A stretch of 64,000 bases of DNA from Tricholoma matsutake. Lineage: Eukaryota; Basidiomycota; Agaricomycetes; Agaricales; Tricholomataceae. Both the position numbers and the translations under genes were made by a program. Below the pieces are notes generated by a model. The model searched no databases, was not told the origin of the DNA, and was given only the letters and a program-made list of their open reading frames with translations. Positions 11,207 to 21,886 of this stretch are shown here, piece by piece. Position 1 is the stretch's first letter; each line of letters begins with the position of its first letter. The stretch lies in the NCBI GenBank assembly GCA_026075535.2, contig AP026544.2:7006001-7070000 (forward strand), in the 5' to 3' direction.

Positions 11207-11216
11207 AGAAAACTCT
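11207..11216 (+). other. gypsy-B primer-binding site, self-complementary type
   Basis: AGAAAACTCT, two bases after the LTR, is the exact reverse complement of AGAGTTTTCT at 11094-11103 inside the LTR. No tRNA-type TGG site is present. The geometry matches self-priming in Tf1 and sushi elements. Confidence 0.75.
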
Positions 11217-11370
11217 CACCTAAGGCCCAAAAATCGCGAACGCGCTGCCCAAAATAGGCAGGTACGGACTGGACGATGCTTCCCAAAGCTCCACAGAGTC
11301 CCTACACACCGTTCCAGATACTCTCGCCTTTATTGCGCCGCCATTTTCGCCAAACACGCTCCCTAGCGAC

Positions 11371-12485
11371 ATGGACACATCAGAACGCTTTGATGCACTT
11401 GAAAGCGATGTTTCCGGAATGCGCGCGCAAATTGACTCGCTTAAATCTACGATTGAAAACTTCGTTAGGACCAGGCTAACCCTACGACTAATAGTTCCCC
11501 CTTCACGACTCCAAGCGCACCCAACAATGACGTTTTGCCAAACACGTCCACTAAGGAACGTGCCCAGATCAAACCGTCCCCCCCCGCCGAATTTAATGGT
11601 GCACGTGCGCAGGGACGTGCATTCCTTAATTCCTGTGAGTTATACATTAGTCTCCAGTCGCATCAATTTGTCGATGAGGCTGCAAAAATTTATTGGGCCT
11701 TCACATACATGAAATCTGAACGCGCCTATCTCTATGTGGACCGTATCCTACGTCAAACTAAAGAACTCGGTTCTCTACCTTTCTCCACTTGGGGTGACTT
11801 TCGAGCTGAGTTCGTATGCCACTTCTGCCCCCTCAATGAATGCCACCGAGCAGTGACACGACTTGAGTCATCCACTTACCACCAGGGACGTCGATCTGTG
11901 GACGACTATATCGATGAGTTCAAGGATTTGGTGGACATGGCAGGGTATGGGAGTGGGTTACCAGTAGTGGTGAAGTTCTGACGGGGGCTCAACCGAGAAA
12001 TTCAGGACCAGATTGCACAGATGTTGGAAGGACGCCCAGCGGACGATGATATCCTTGCTTGGTATGAAGCTGCTTCACTCTGTGACGAGAACCGACTCAC
12101 AAATGCGGCGTTTAATGCTGCATTCCGTGCTCCAACTACCACTCATACACCCTACACCTTCAATCGAAGCCTCCCCCACCCTAACCCCATTCCTGCTCAT
12201 CAAACTCCCACACCAGCTGTCAATATCCCAGTACCAATGGATGTTGATGCAGCCCGCAGCCGTGCACGTAAGTTGGATCTCTGCTACCGTTGTGGGGAAC
12301 CTGGACACAGGGCTGGAGCATGTCCCCATCATCAGGATATCCGCATGCTCACCCCCGAGGGACGAGACGAACTCCTGCAAGATTTGTTGGCACTTGTAGA
12401 TGTTGAGGAAGCGAAGGATCAAGTTGCAGAGGAGGTTAAGCTGGAAGTTGTAGAGGAGCAGGATTTTCCTATTCACAGCGAGTGA
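11371..12485 (+). pseudogene. gag: gypsy-B gag
   Basis: ATG 11371 opens MDTSERFDALESDVSG, a short coiled-coil start. A one-base frameshift between about 11460 and 11500 moves the frame; the rest runs NTSTKERAQIKPSPPAEFNG, FLNSCELYISLQSHQF and FRAEFVCHFCPLNECHRA (capsid-like), a TGA at 11979-11981 (KFxRGL, probable CGA), and a CCHC knuckle CYRCGEPGHRAGAC near 12283. It stops with TGA at 12483. The pol frame is open from 12440, so gag and pol overlap by about 45 bases in -1 register, which suggests frameshift expression in the intact parent. Confidence 0.85.
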
Positions 12486-15400
12486 ATCGTACGCCCTCAC
12501 TGCCTGTCCATAACCGCTTTGAAGTCTTGTCAGTTGAATCCCTGGAGAATGAATCCATTTCTGTGACTGCTCCCCTCTCTGACCCTTCGAAGTTGGCTAA
12601 AGACGTACCTGCTCTCCCTATCTCTCCTTCTACTCCACGTCCCAAAATTAAATCATGGGAGCGTAAACTACCACGCAAGTATATTGTGGCATCCACTCCC
12701 TCTGCACATTCCTTAAACCTAGCCATCGAACTGCAGACGACCGACACTGGACAGATACTCGGTGTCTCTGCGCTCCTGGACTCTGGTGTGACTGGTCTCT
12801 TCATCGATTCCCATCTGGTACAACAACATCGTCTAAATACTCGCTCACTCTCACATCCGATACCTGTATATAATGTGGATGGATCCCCAAATGAAGCTGG
12901 TGCCATCCGAGAGGTTGCAGACCTGGTTCTCCATTACAAAGATCATAGTGAGCGTGCCCTTTTTGCTGTCACTCAATTAGGAAAGCAAAAGGCGATTTTG
13001 GGATATCCATGGCTTCGAGACCATAACCCAGAGGTCGACTGGCACACCGGGGAGGTTACCATGAGCCGATGTCCATCCCGCTGTCGGACGTGTTTCACAG
13101 AAGCCAGGCAAGAACGTCGTGGACAGAAGGCGGCAATACGACAAACTCAGAAGTGTCGTGCTGGACCCCTGCCTATACCTGAAGTGGAATTGGAAGGGGT
13201 TCCTGATCTAATGCCGGACTCGGATGATGATGATGAGGACCCAGAGGAAGTGGAGGAGGGTGATCGGATCTTCTACACTGCGATTCGCTCATCGCATGAG
13301 GTGTGTGCCACATCGAACATATCCCAACGCCTCGCCGAGGCCTTCCACAAAAACAACGCTGCTAAATCCTCTACTAACTCCTTACTCCCTCATCTCCATG
13401 AGTTTGAAGACGTGTTCTCCAAGGAGTCATTCGACTCTCTTCCTGCGCGTAAGCCATGGGATCACGCGATCGAACTCACCCCCGGCGCAACCCCTTCATC
13501 CTGCAAGGTCTATCCTCTCTCTCCGGAGGAACAACGGCAGCTTGACCAGTTCATCGACGAGCACCTGGCCTCTGGATGTATTCGACCATCGAAGTCACCC
13601 ATGGCCTCTCCCTTTTTCTTTGTCAAGAAGAAGGATGGCTCACTTCGACCAGTTCAAGACTACAGAAGACTCAACAACATCACGGTCAAAAATCGCTACC
13701 CACTACCCCTCATCTCCGAACTCGTAAACCAGCTCCGTGGAGCCCGATACTTCACAAAGCTCGATGTCCGTTGGGGCTATAATAATGTGAGGATAAAGGA
13801 GGGAGATGAGTGGAAGGCAGCCTTTCGTACCAACCGTGGTCTTTTTGAACTGCTTGTCATGTTCTTTGGCCTTACTAATAGCCCTGCCACCTTTCAGACC
13901 ATGATGAACGACATCTTCCATGACCTCATCCTCGAAGGCGTTGTCTGCATCTATCTCGACGACATCCTCATCTTCACTCGCACGGTTGAAGAGCACCGTC
14001 GCATCACGCGCCTCGTCCTAGAGCGACTTCGACGGTACAAACTCTACCTTCGTCAGGACAAATGCGAGTTCGAAAGGACCAAGATCGAGTACCTCAGCCT
14101 GATTATCTCGGAGGGTCAAGTGGAGATGGATCCTATCAAGGTAAATGGGGTCACAGCTTGGCCGACACCCATGAACAAGAAGGAGGTGCAGTCTTTCCTG
14201 GGCTTCATCAATTTTTATCGGCGTTTTATCAAGGATTTCTCACATCATGCACAACCGCTGTTCGACTTGACAGGAAAGGAGGCATGGAGGTGGGATAATG
14301 CACAACAGGAGGTGTTCGAAAAGCTTAAGGAGATGGTCACTTCCACTCCGATCCTTACCTTTGCTGACGATTCACGTCCTTTTCGTGTAGAAGCTGACAG
14401 TTCTGACTTTGCGACGGGCACTGTGTTGTCTCAGCAGTCTCCGGAGGACCAGAAGTGGCATCCTGTTGCGTTCTACTCCAAAAGCCTTAGTGCTGTAGAG
14501 AGAAACTACGAGATCCATGACAAGGAGATGTTGGCAATAATGCGTGCGCTTGAGGAGTGGCGACACTTCCTCGAGGGTGCCCAACACAAGGTGGAAATTT
14601 GGACGGATCACAAGAACCTCGAGTACTTCATGACGGCCAAGAAATTGAACCGTCGTCAAGCTCGTTGGTCCCTGTATCTATCTAGATTCAACTTCTCCTT
14701 GCACCACCGTCCAGGTCGCAGCATGGGGAAGACCGATGCCCTATCCCGACGTGCAGACCATGGGGATGGCAGCGGTGACAACCAAAACATTGTGCTGTTG
14801 CAGCCAGACCTGTTCACCATTCGGGCACTGGAAGGCATCGTACCCCAGGGCGAGGAGCGGGACATTCTATGTGACATTCGTCGCGCAAACCATAGCGGTT
14901 TACATGAGGATGTTGTTGCCCGAGCTGTTAAAGAACTGAGGAAGGGATCGACCCTTTCCTTACGTGTGGCAGAGTGGGCTGAAAAGGAGGACTTGTTGTA
15001 TTTCAGGGATCACATCTATGTTCCCAATGACCCAGACCTTCGCCGGCGCATCATATCCCAACACCATGACTCACAGATTGCTGGCCACCCCGGACGCTGG
15101 AAGACCTTGGAGCTCACCTCACGGAACTATTGGTGGCCACAAATGTCACGGCTCATTGGTCAGTATTGTCACACTTGTGACCTTTGCTTATGCACCAAGG
15201 TCCCTCGTCGCAAGCCTATTGGTGAGCTACACCCTCTTCCTGTTTCAGAGAGTCGTTGGGATGTCGTCAGCGTCGACTTTGTGGTGGAATTGCCAGAGTC
15301 AAACAGGTTTGATGCGGTGATGTGCACAGTTGACTCAGTGGGAAAATGCGCTCACTTCATTCCCACTCACACCACTGTCAGTGCCCTAGGTGCCACTCGA

Positions 15401-16373
15401 CTCTACCTCCACCACGTGTGGAAATTACATGGACTTCCTCTCGGATCGTGGCCCTCAGTTCATGGCAGAGTTCACTCGTGAGCTGTACTGACTCCTGGGG
15501 ATCAAACTCCTCGCTTCAACTGCTTATCACCCACAAACTGATGGCCAGACGGAGCGAGTCAACCAGGAACTGGAGCAGTACATCCGCCTCTTTGTCAATG
15601 AATGCCAGGACGATTGGGATGATCTCCTTCCTTTGGCCGAGTTTGGGTACAACAACCATGTCCATGCTTCCACTCAACAGACCCCTTTCCTCTTAGACAC
15701 TGGACGATATCCACGCATGGGATTTGAACCTCGCCAAACTCCCTCACACATCGAGACAGTGAATGAGTTCACAGAACGCATGAGGGATAGCTTGGAGGAG
15801 GCAAGGGCAGCCTTAGCAAAGGCGAAGGACGACATGGCACGATTTTACAACCAGCGCCACTCCCCAACCCCTCAGTACAAGGTTGGTGATCGAGTTTATC
15901 TTGACTCCAGTGACATCTCCACTACACGTCCATCCAAGAAACTCGCTCATCGCTTCTTGGGACCTTTCCCCATTGTCAAGTGCGTTGGAACACATGCCTA
16001 TCGTCTATGCCTCCCAGCCTCCATGTCCAGACTCTATCCCATCTTCCATGTCGTCAAATTGCTTCCAGCTCCCCCAGATCCGTTCCCGGGATGCCATTCA
16101 CACCCACCACCACCACCTACAGTGATCGAGGGAGAACCCCAATATGAAGTCGAGTCAATCTTGGACAGCCGTTTGCGTCGAGGAAAACTCCAGTATTTGG
16201 TACATTGGAAGGGTTATGGGTATGAGGAGAACTCATGGGTCGAAGAGTCTGACGTAAATGCCCCTCGGTTAATCAAGGAATTCCACCGACGGCACACTGC
16301 TGCACCGCGTCGCATTCAAGTCATGGACTTTGGTCGTATACGATTTCGAATGCATCGGGGCAATGCATCTTAG
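12482..16373 (+). pseudogene. pol: gypsy-B pol: protease, reverse transcriptase, RNase H, integrase, chromodomain
   Basis: One open frame of about 1000 residues, then a small deletion. Protease: LLDSGVTGLFIDS near 12775. Reverse transcriptase: [28 protein letters not shown], catalytic CIYLDDILIF near 13950. RNase H: DSSDFATG, NYEIHDKEMLAI and WTDHKNLEYF. Integrase: HHCC finger (HHDSQIAGHPGRWK ... CHTCDLC) near 15060-15190, then VDFVVELPE and DRGPQFMAEFT. A short deletion near 15440 between PLP(L) and SDRGPQF shifts the frame, and TGA at 15489-15491 (probable CGA) follows; the rest (15492-16373) is open and ends in a chromodomain, YEVESILDSRL ... YLVHWKGYGYEENSWVE, near 16142-16300. The chromodomain is expected to steer integration to modified histones. 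All catalytic residues seen are intact. Confidence 0.9.
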
Positions 16374-16384
16374 AGAGGGGGTGA

Positions 16385-16810
16385 CGTAAGGGGACTAGGG
16401 GGGTGCCCTGTGTGTTTTTCCTATTTTTTATGTTCGTCCCATATTTTTCCCCACCTCATTTCCTTCTATTCTTCATTTTCTATGATTTTTCCGGATTTTA
16501 TTACTAATTTTCCCTTGCTATCATGTTTGTATATGTTGACACTTTTATATTTAGAGGCGGAGTACCCCTTCCGACACATACCCCTTGGTATGATGTCATT
16601 TGGCGGCCTTGATCCGCCTATCTCCGCCTTTTTCTATTTTTAGGTTATATTTGATTTTTGTCGTCTTCACATATACTGGGCATCAGCAAGGGGATCCTTA
16701 GAGTTTTCTCTTCGGATTTCCCTTTGCTAGGTGCACCCCCAATCCCTGTATTATGTAGCATAATTTTAACTTCGGATTTCCCTTTGCTAGAGGCTTAGGT
16801 TGCCCTTATA
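16385..16810 (+). repeat. gypsy-B 3' LTR
   Basis: Same length as the 5' LTR. Its first base is C where the 5' copy has T (CG for TG), and the other differences are also CpG/TpG or CpG/CpA pairs. AGAGAGGGGG just upstream is the purine tract. Confidence 0.95.
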
Positions 16811-16815
16811 ACCTT

Positions 16816-18971
16816 TGCATTTCTGAAATAATCGTTCTAGGTCATCGATGCAATATTGAAGGTCATATGGCTGATCCCACTCGCATCGCAGCAGTTAGCA
16901 AGTGGGGGCCTTGTTGAAGTCTTACCGAAGTCAAGGCATTTCTAGGAACCATTGGAGTTTGTCATATCTTTATTTGGAACTTCGCTGAATGTGCTACAGC
17001 TCTAATACACCTTACACAAAAAGATGTCCCTTTCAATTTCAGACCAAAACAAATTGCAGCACAGGAAGACCTGAAACAAGCCCTTATCACCTCACCAGCC
17101 ATTTGCGCCCTTGACTATTCATCCAATGCACCAGTCATACTATCGGTTGACACTTCGCACATCGCCATTGGCTTTTTCCTTGCCCAATGCAACCCCGACA
17201 ATCTTCGAAAGCACTATTATAGCTGATTTGGTTCCATTATGCTCAACAATCGTGAATCCCGATTTTCACAACCAAAGCTCAAACTCTACAGACTTTATCG
17301 AGCCCTTGGCGCCCTTTGACTTTATATTATCGGCATTCGCAATCTTATCATCAAAGTTGACGTGAGGTACATCAAAGGCATGTTATCGAACCCCAATATC
17401 GCACCTAGTGCTAGTATAAACCATTGGATTGTTTCGATACTCACCTTTCACTTCACCCTCATCCATGTCACAGGAACCCATCACGGTCCCAATGGACTCT
17501 TGCGACGTCCACCACAAGCCGAAGACAGCCAGCTTGATAATGAAGAAGACTTCAGAGACTGGATAGATCAACTTCACGGCTTTGTACACCAGATAAACCC
17601 GATATTGACTCAGCCATTCCCCTGTCATCAACAACTGATACTCACCCTCTCCTCTGATATCGCTCAGCAGAATGAAGTTACCTATGAAGGCATCCTGCAA
17701 AGTAACAATGCAAAAAAGGATGACACACGACTACTTCATGTTCGAAAGTGGTTAGGTGACTTGGTATGACCTCTCAATCTATCAGATGCAGAATATGCTA
17801 CCTTCATCCGATATTGCACCGAATTCTTTATAGATTCAGGCAAACTATGGAGAAAAGACTCCCATGGCACTCACAAAATTGTCACCATCCCCGAATGCCA
17901 CCTCGAAATCATTCGCACAGCTCACGATGACATCAGACACAAGATGGTGTTTGCTACAAAGTCCCTGATCGCTTTGCAATTCTGGTGGCCCAACATGAAG
18001 GCTGACATCGCTTGGTATATTCGAACATGCCATCTCTGCCAGGTTCGTCAGATGCGAAACCTTCTAATTCCCCCCATAGTCATGGTGCCAGCTCCTCTAT
18101 TCAGCAAAGTTTACGTTGACACTATGCAAATGCCTCCATCAGCCGGATTCAAGTACATCGTCCAAGGCTGATGTTTGCTCTCGACATATCCAGAGTGGCG
18201 AAAGCTTCGACGTGAGAACACGACAACCCTTGGCAACTGGATCTTCAAAGACATTATTTGTCGATGGGGCTCTCTTTATGAGATCATTAGTGACAACGGA
18301 AGTGCTTTCATCGTCACAATTGAGTATCTCTCCAAGCACTACCATATTAACCACGTTTGCATTAGTGGTTACAACTCTTGCACCAATGGACTCGTTGAAT
18401 GAAGCCACTTCGATGTTCGCCAATCACTATTCAAAGCCATCGATGGAGACCAAAGCAAATGGTCAAACGGAGCGCACTCAGTCTTTTGGGCAGAACGAGT
18501 TACGGTTTGTAAACGTATGGGTTGCTCCCCTTACTTCATTATTACAGGATTGCACCCCCTCATTCCACTCGATATCTCCGAAGCCACCTACTTGCAACCC
18601 CCTCCCACTTCGATCCTCTCGACTACCGACCTCATTGCCAGATGTGCCATTGCCCTACAGAAGAGATCCTCAGACCTCGAAGTCCTTCATTCGAAAGTCT
18701 TTTCAGCATGGCTCAAAGCTGCAAAGTGCTTCATACAAGTTCACCAGCGAACGATTCATGATTACAACTTCATGAAAGGTGACCTCGTTCTACTTTGAAA
18801 CACACAGATCGAGAAATCACTCAATTGAAAGATGCATGCATGATACCTAGGCCCACTCATTTTTATCGAACGAAATTATGGTGGTGCTTACATCCTTTGT
18901 GAATTAGATGGTTCCATACTTCATCGACCTGTCGCCGCATTCCCCCCAAATCGTCTCGCTTCACCTTTGTG
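16816..18971 (+). pseudogene. pol: gypsy-A pol continued: RNase H, integrase
   Basis: Resumes after the ACCTT duplication. RNase H remnants: EVKAFLGTIGVCHIF and SVDTSHIAIGFFLAQ near 17140. Integrase: a HHCC finger (AHDDIRHKM ... CHLCQ) near 17920-18045, then YVDTMQMPP (18112), ISDNGSAF (18285) and NGLVE (18388) as the D, D, E blocks. The end reads GPLIFIERNYGGAYILCELD and HRPVAAFPPNRLASPL, a C-terminal block without chromodomain. It is broken by several TGA codons (for example 17767-17769, 18169-18171, 18400-18402) and by frame changes; non-functional. Confidence 0.78.
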
Positions 18972-19109
18972 AAGTCCCTGCCTCGAGACACCTTGCCAGT
19001 AGCAACCCTGCGCTGCCTGAGTGCACTTTGTGCACTTTGGGGCTCCCTCCTTGACAACGCACGATGGCTGGGATATTATTTTAGCACATCGATCGCACTA
19101 CAACATTGA

Positions 19110-19889
19110 TTAGCAGCCTGAAAACCCTTTGAAAACAAAGCGAAAACTCACTGGGCCTTTGAAGTCGAGAAGTCCACCCTCAGCGAACCTCCTCCGCTTG
19201 CTCTCTAGCCCGTCCTCGACAATCTCGTCCCCATCATCCTCGCCTCCCTTGATCTCCAATACCTTATGCTTCCCAATCCTGATTATCAGCAATCCTCCTA
19301 AATCTTCTTCCTCGTCCTCCTCTCCAGCCTCTAGCCTCTCGATTGCTTGCGCCTCCACTGCGAGCTCCGCATTTCATTGCTGCAGTTCTTCTTTTGACAA
19401 AGTTTTAGCACGAAACTCAGCAAGGGCTGCATTTCTGGTGTCTACTAACGCCCCCCTCTGAGCCTCAATCTTCTCCTTCTTTGCATCTTCCTCTGCCCTG
19501 AGAGCCTCCTCCTCCTCCTCCCGAACCCATCTCGCTTCCTCTTCCCTTTGCTCTCGCTCCACCTGCTCACTCAGATCTGCAAAACAAAAGTCTCCCCCCC
19601 ACAAAAGCCATTTGTGTCAAGCCATCAGTTTGAAAAGCTCAAAAACCTCGTCGACAACCTGTTGATTGGTTGAGTCATGTTCCTTGCCCAAATCGTCCGC
19701 CAATTTGTCATATTCTGCCTGAACATATCGCGTTAGAATCCAAATATCGAATGGGAATCAGAAACTTACCATCTTCTCACAAAAACCTCTCCCCCACACT
19801 TTGAAGTTGAGGTCTTCAGTGACACCGCGATCAGGCATCAATTTGGCGTATTCGAGGATTTCGGTGTTGAGTTCAGCAAGAAGAGACAT
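19110..19889 (-). pseudogene. Antisense accessory gene of gypsy-A, spliced, acidic coiled-coil protein
   Basis: It lies on the strand opposite to gag-pol, between pol and the 3' LTR. Start ATG at 19889; exon 1 19889-19770 (40 codons); intron 19769-19720 (GTAAGT to TTCAG, 50 bases); exon 2 from 19719 to a stop at 19110. Exon 2 has one extra base near 19681 and TGA at 19619-19617 and 19376-19374, both probable CGA. The product would be about 250 residues: MSLLAELNTEILEYAKLMP, a helical middle, then an E/R-rich coiled coil (EREQREEEARWVREEEEEAL) and an acidic tail with KRRRF. No family recognised. It is absent from most Ty3 elements. See findings. Confidence 0.6.
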
Positions 19890-20038
19890 GATGAAAAATA
19901 GTGTCGAAGGTTTGGAGAGGTGACAAAGAAGAACGAGAGGTTTTTCGAGTTTTGTTTACAATTTCAACACAATCACACATTTCACACGTGACTCTGATTG
20001 GCTGACTGAGACAGTCAGGATTTCAGTAAGGGGGAGGA

Positions 20039-21078
20039 TGATAGGTCCACTGTGTGCTCTAAGCTCTGGGACCATCTCCAGAGGCATCAAAACATCAAAA
20101 CGCACGCTCCCAACCCCTATGAACCCTGCGACACTGCTCTGAAACTATCTTGAACAACTTTGAACAACTTTGAATGACTTTGAACGATATCGCAGCACTT
20201 CAAACGCCTTCGGCTGCCATACACCAATCGCACCGCCCTTGGGATACATGCAGCACACCTTGTAAGAGTTAGTGTGTCGCATATCGAGCACCACTGGACA
20301 CAAGGAGATACAATGATGGGATTTTAGGGTGTGATTGTGGCGCTTTGACACCTCGATGATATATTAGATCAATGGGGACAGGTACCAGTGATAAATCATG
20401 TCTCTAGACGTTTCCCTTCTTATCATCTTTCATTTATTCTATGATTCACAAAGTCTATTGTTTTATATCTTGCCTCATGTATTCCTCATGTTTTATTTCC
20501 TTTTCAGTATCACTTCTCCCAAACATATATAGCCTTGTACTAGCTACTTAGCAGACAGAATACATCATCCTCTCACTTCAATCATCTGATTTAAGAGCTA
20601 TTCTCTTGAGTCCAAGCATCTCGACTTAGTCTCGAAATTGAGTGTTTTACGCTGAATTCCCTCGAACCCCTCGTACTAGCTTCATGAAACTATCACATAT
20701 TGTCTATCCTCTCTAGACCCCTTTCTACATCCTCATAGTCTATCCTCAGTCACCATCAAAGGCATCTTTGTCTTCTATAAAGACCTTCAAGCTTCTTTGA
20801 ACTTCATCGCACTTCTTTGCACTTCATTGCACCTCTTCAAATACTCATCAAACTTCATTAAATTTTCCTCAGACGTTATTGGAGCACTTGCACTTTGAAT
20901 ACTTTTGACCCTCTTCAAACCTCATCGCACCTCATTGCACACCCTTTAGAGTCGTTTTCATACCCCTGGTTTACAGCGGTGATATTTAGTACCACCTTGC
21001 AACCTTCCTCTAACTAGTGTTATACCAAGTGAGCCCTCATTGTGGGTTTTGTTTGGGTTTCCTGGTCGAGTACTATCA
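20039..21078 (+). repeat. gypsy-A 3' LTR
   Basis: 1040 bases, TGATAGGTCC to TACTATCA. Preceded by the purine tract at about 20025-20038. It differs from the 5' copy mainly at CpG positions and by repeat-unit number. Confidence 0.93.
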
Positions 21079-21884
21079 CCACCTGGCCCCCTCCATTCGG
21101 CAGCATGCCAACACCAAGGACACTGCTGAGGAGGTGTGGGACCTCATTCGCACCGATTATGGTGTCAATGGCCCCTCCCAAGTCTTTGCAGACTTTAGGT
21201 CTGCAATAGCAATCAAAATTCCAGCTGTGAATCCCACGCCAGAGATTGCTAAGATGGCTGACAAGTTTGAGTGCCTCACGGCTGCCAACATTGCCATCCC
21301 TGAACTAGTTCAGGCGATGATCCTACTTGCTGCGATGCCATGTGAGTACAATTCTTTGTCCGCCATGGTCCTTAACATGACCGCTACTAGTGCCTTGACA
21401 TTTAAACATGTCAAGGACTCCATTGTTGCTGAAGCCTCAAGGTGCACAGCAGTAGGAAAGCCCGCTGGCCAGCCTCAGGCCAACAAACTTTCCACTGTCA
21501 AACGCAAAGGGGGAAACCCCAAATGGCAGCCCAAAGAAGGGCAAAACAACAATGGAGATTCATCCCGAAAATGTGGATGACGCAGGGACAAAAAGACTAA
21601 GGAGGAAAAGCCTAAAGAGAAACATACCCACCTCGCCTCCAGTGCCTTTACCACCATAAATGGTAATGGCACCATCATACCGCCGATGCCGCTCATTCAG
21701 CACATCAAAAAGCGCAACCACACTCCCACAAGGGATCCTCACTGCCAACTGCCTGCACAGGCATATACAGGCGCGGCCTCTACCTCTCATTTGGTTTACA
21801 CCAAATATCAGCAAGCTCGAGACACCCTTGAGCAAATGCATCTTCCACCCAGCACAAAAAATCTGTGACCGCTGGAAGAGCACT
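21079..21884 (+). pseudogene. gag: copia-1 gag, C-terminal part
   Basis: Resumes with LAPSIRQHANTKDTAEEVWD, SQVFADFRSAIAIKIP, MILLAAMPCEYNSLSAMV: the second half of a copia Gag (UBN2-like). TGA at 21578-21580 (CGxRRDKK) and 21866-21868 (NLxPLEEH) are probable CGA codons; without them the frame runs into pol. A classic CCHC knuckle is not seen; a lysine-rich stretch (KPKEKHTH region) stands in its place. Confidence 0.8.
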
Positions 21885-21886
21885 TA

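Larger units (their letters stand above)
10779..16810 (+). mobile_element. Chromodomain Ty3/gypsy element gypsy-B, young, nested in gypsy-A
   Basis: LTRs 10779-11204 and 16385-16810 are both 426 bases and differ at about five sites (about 99% identical by eye), all at CpG. The duplication ACCTT flanks it (10774-10778, 16811-16815). Order: LTR, self-complementary primer site, gag, pol with a C-terminal chromodomain, TAG, purine tract AGAGAGGGGG, LTR. Defects are few: a frameshift and a TGA in gag, a short deletion and a TGA in integrase. It is the youngest element in the left half. Confidence 0.96.
5958..21078 (+). mobile_element. Ty3/gypsy LTR retrotransposon gypsy-A (tRNA-primed lineage), interrupted by gypsy-B
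   Basis: LTRs 5958-7021 and 20039-21078 start TGATAG and end CTATCA. A tRNA-type primer site follows the 5' LTR and a purine tract (AAGGGGGAGGA) precedes the 3' LTR. Inside are gag-protease, pol and an antisense gene; gypsy-B is inserted in reverse transcriptase. No chromodomain is seen: pol ends with a GGAYILCELDG...HRPVAAF block. The flanks (TCCGC left, CCACC right) do not form a clean five-base duplication although copia-1 gag reads across in frame. Many TGA stops; dead copy and older than gypsy-B. Confidence 0.93.

Noticed and set aside
13703..13996. Minus-strand ORF opposite reverse transcriptase of gypsy-B
   Set aside because: It lies fully over conserved sense coding sequence and has no independent support.
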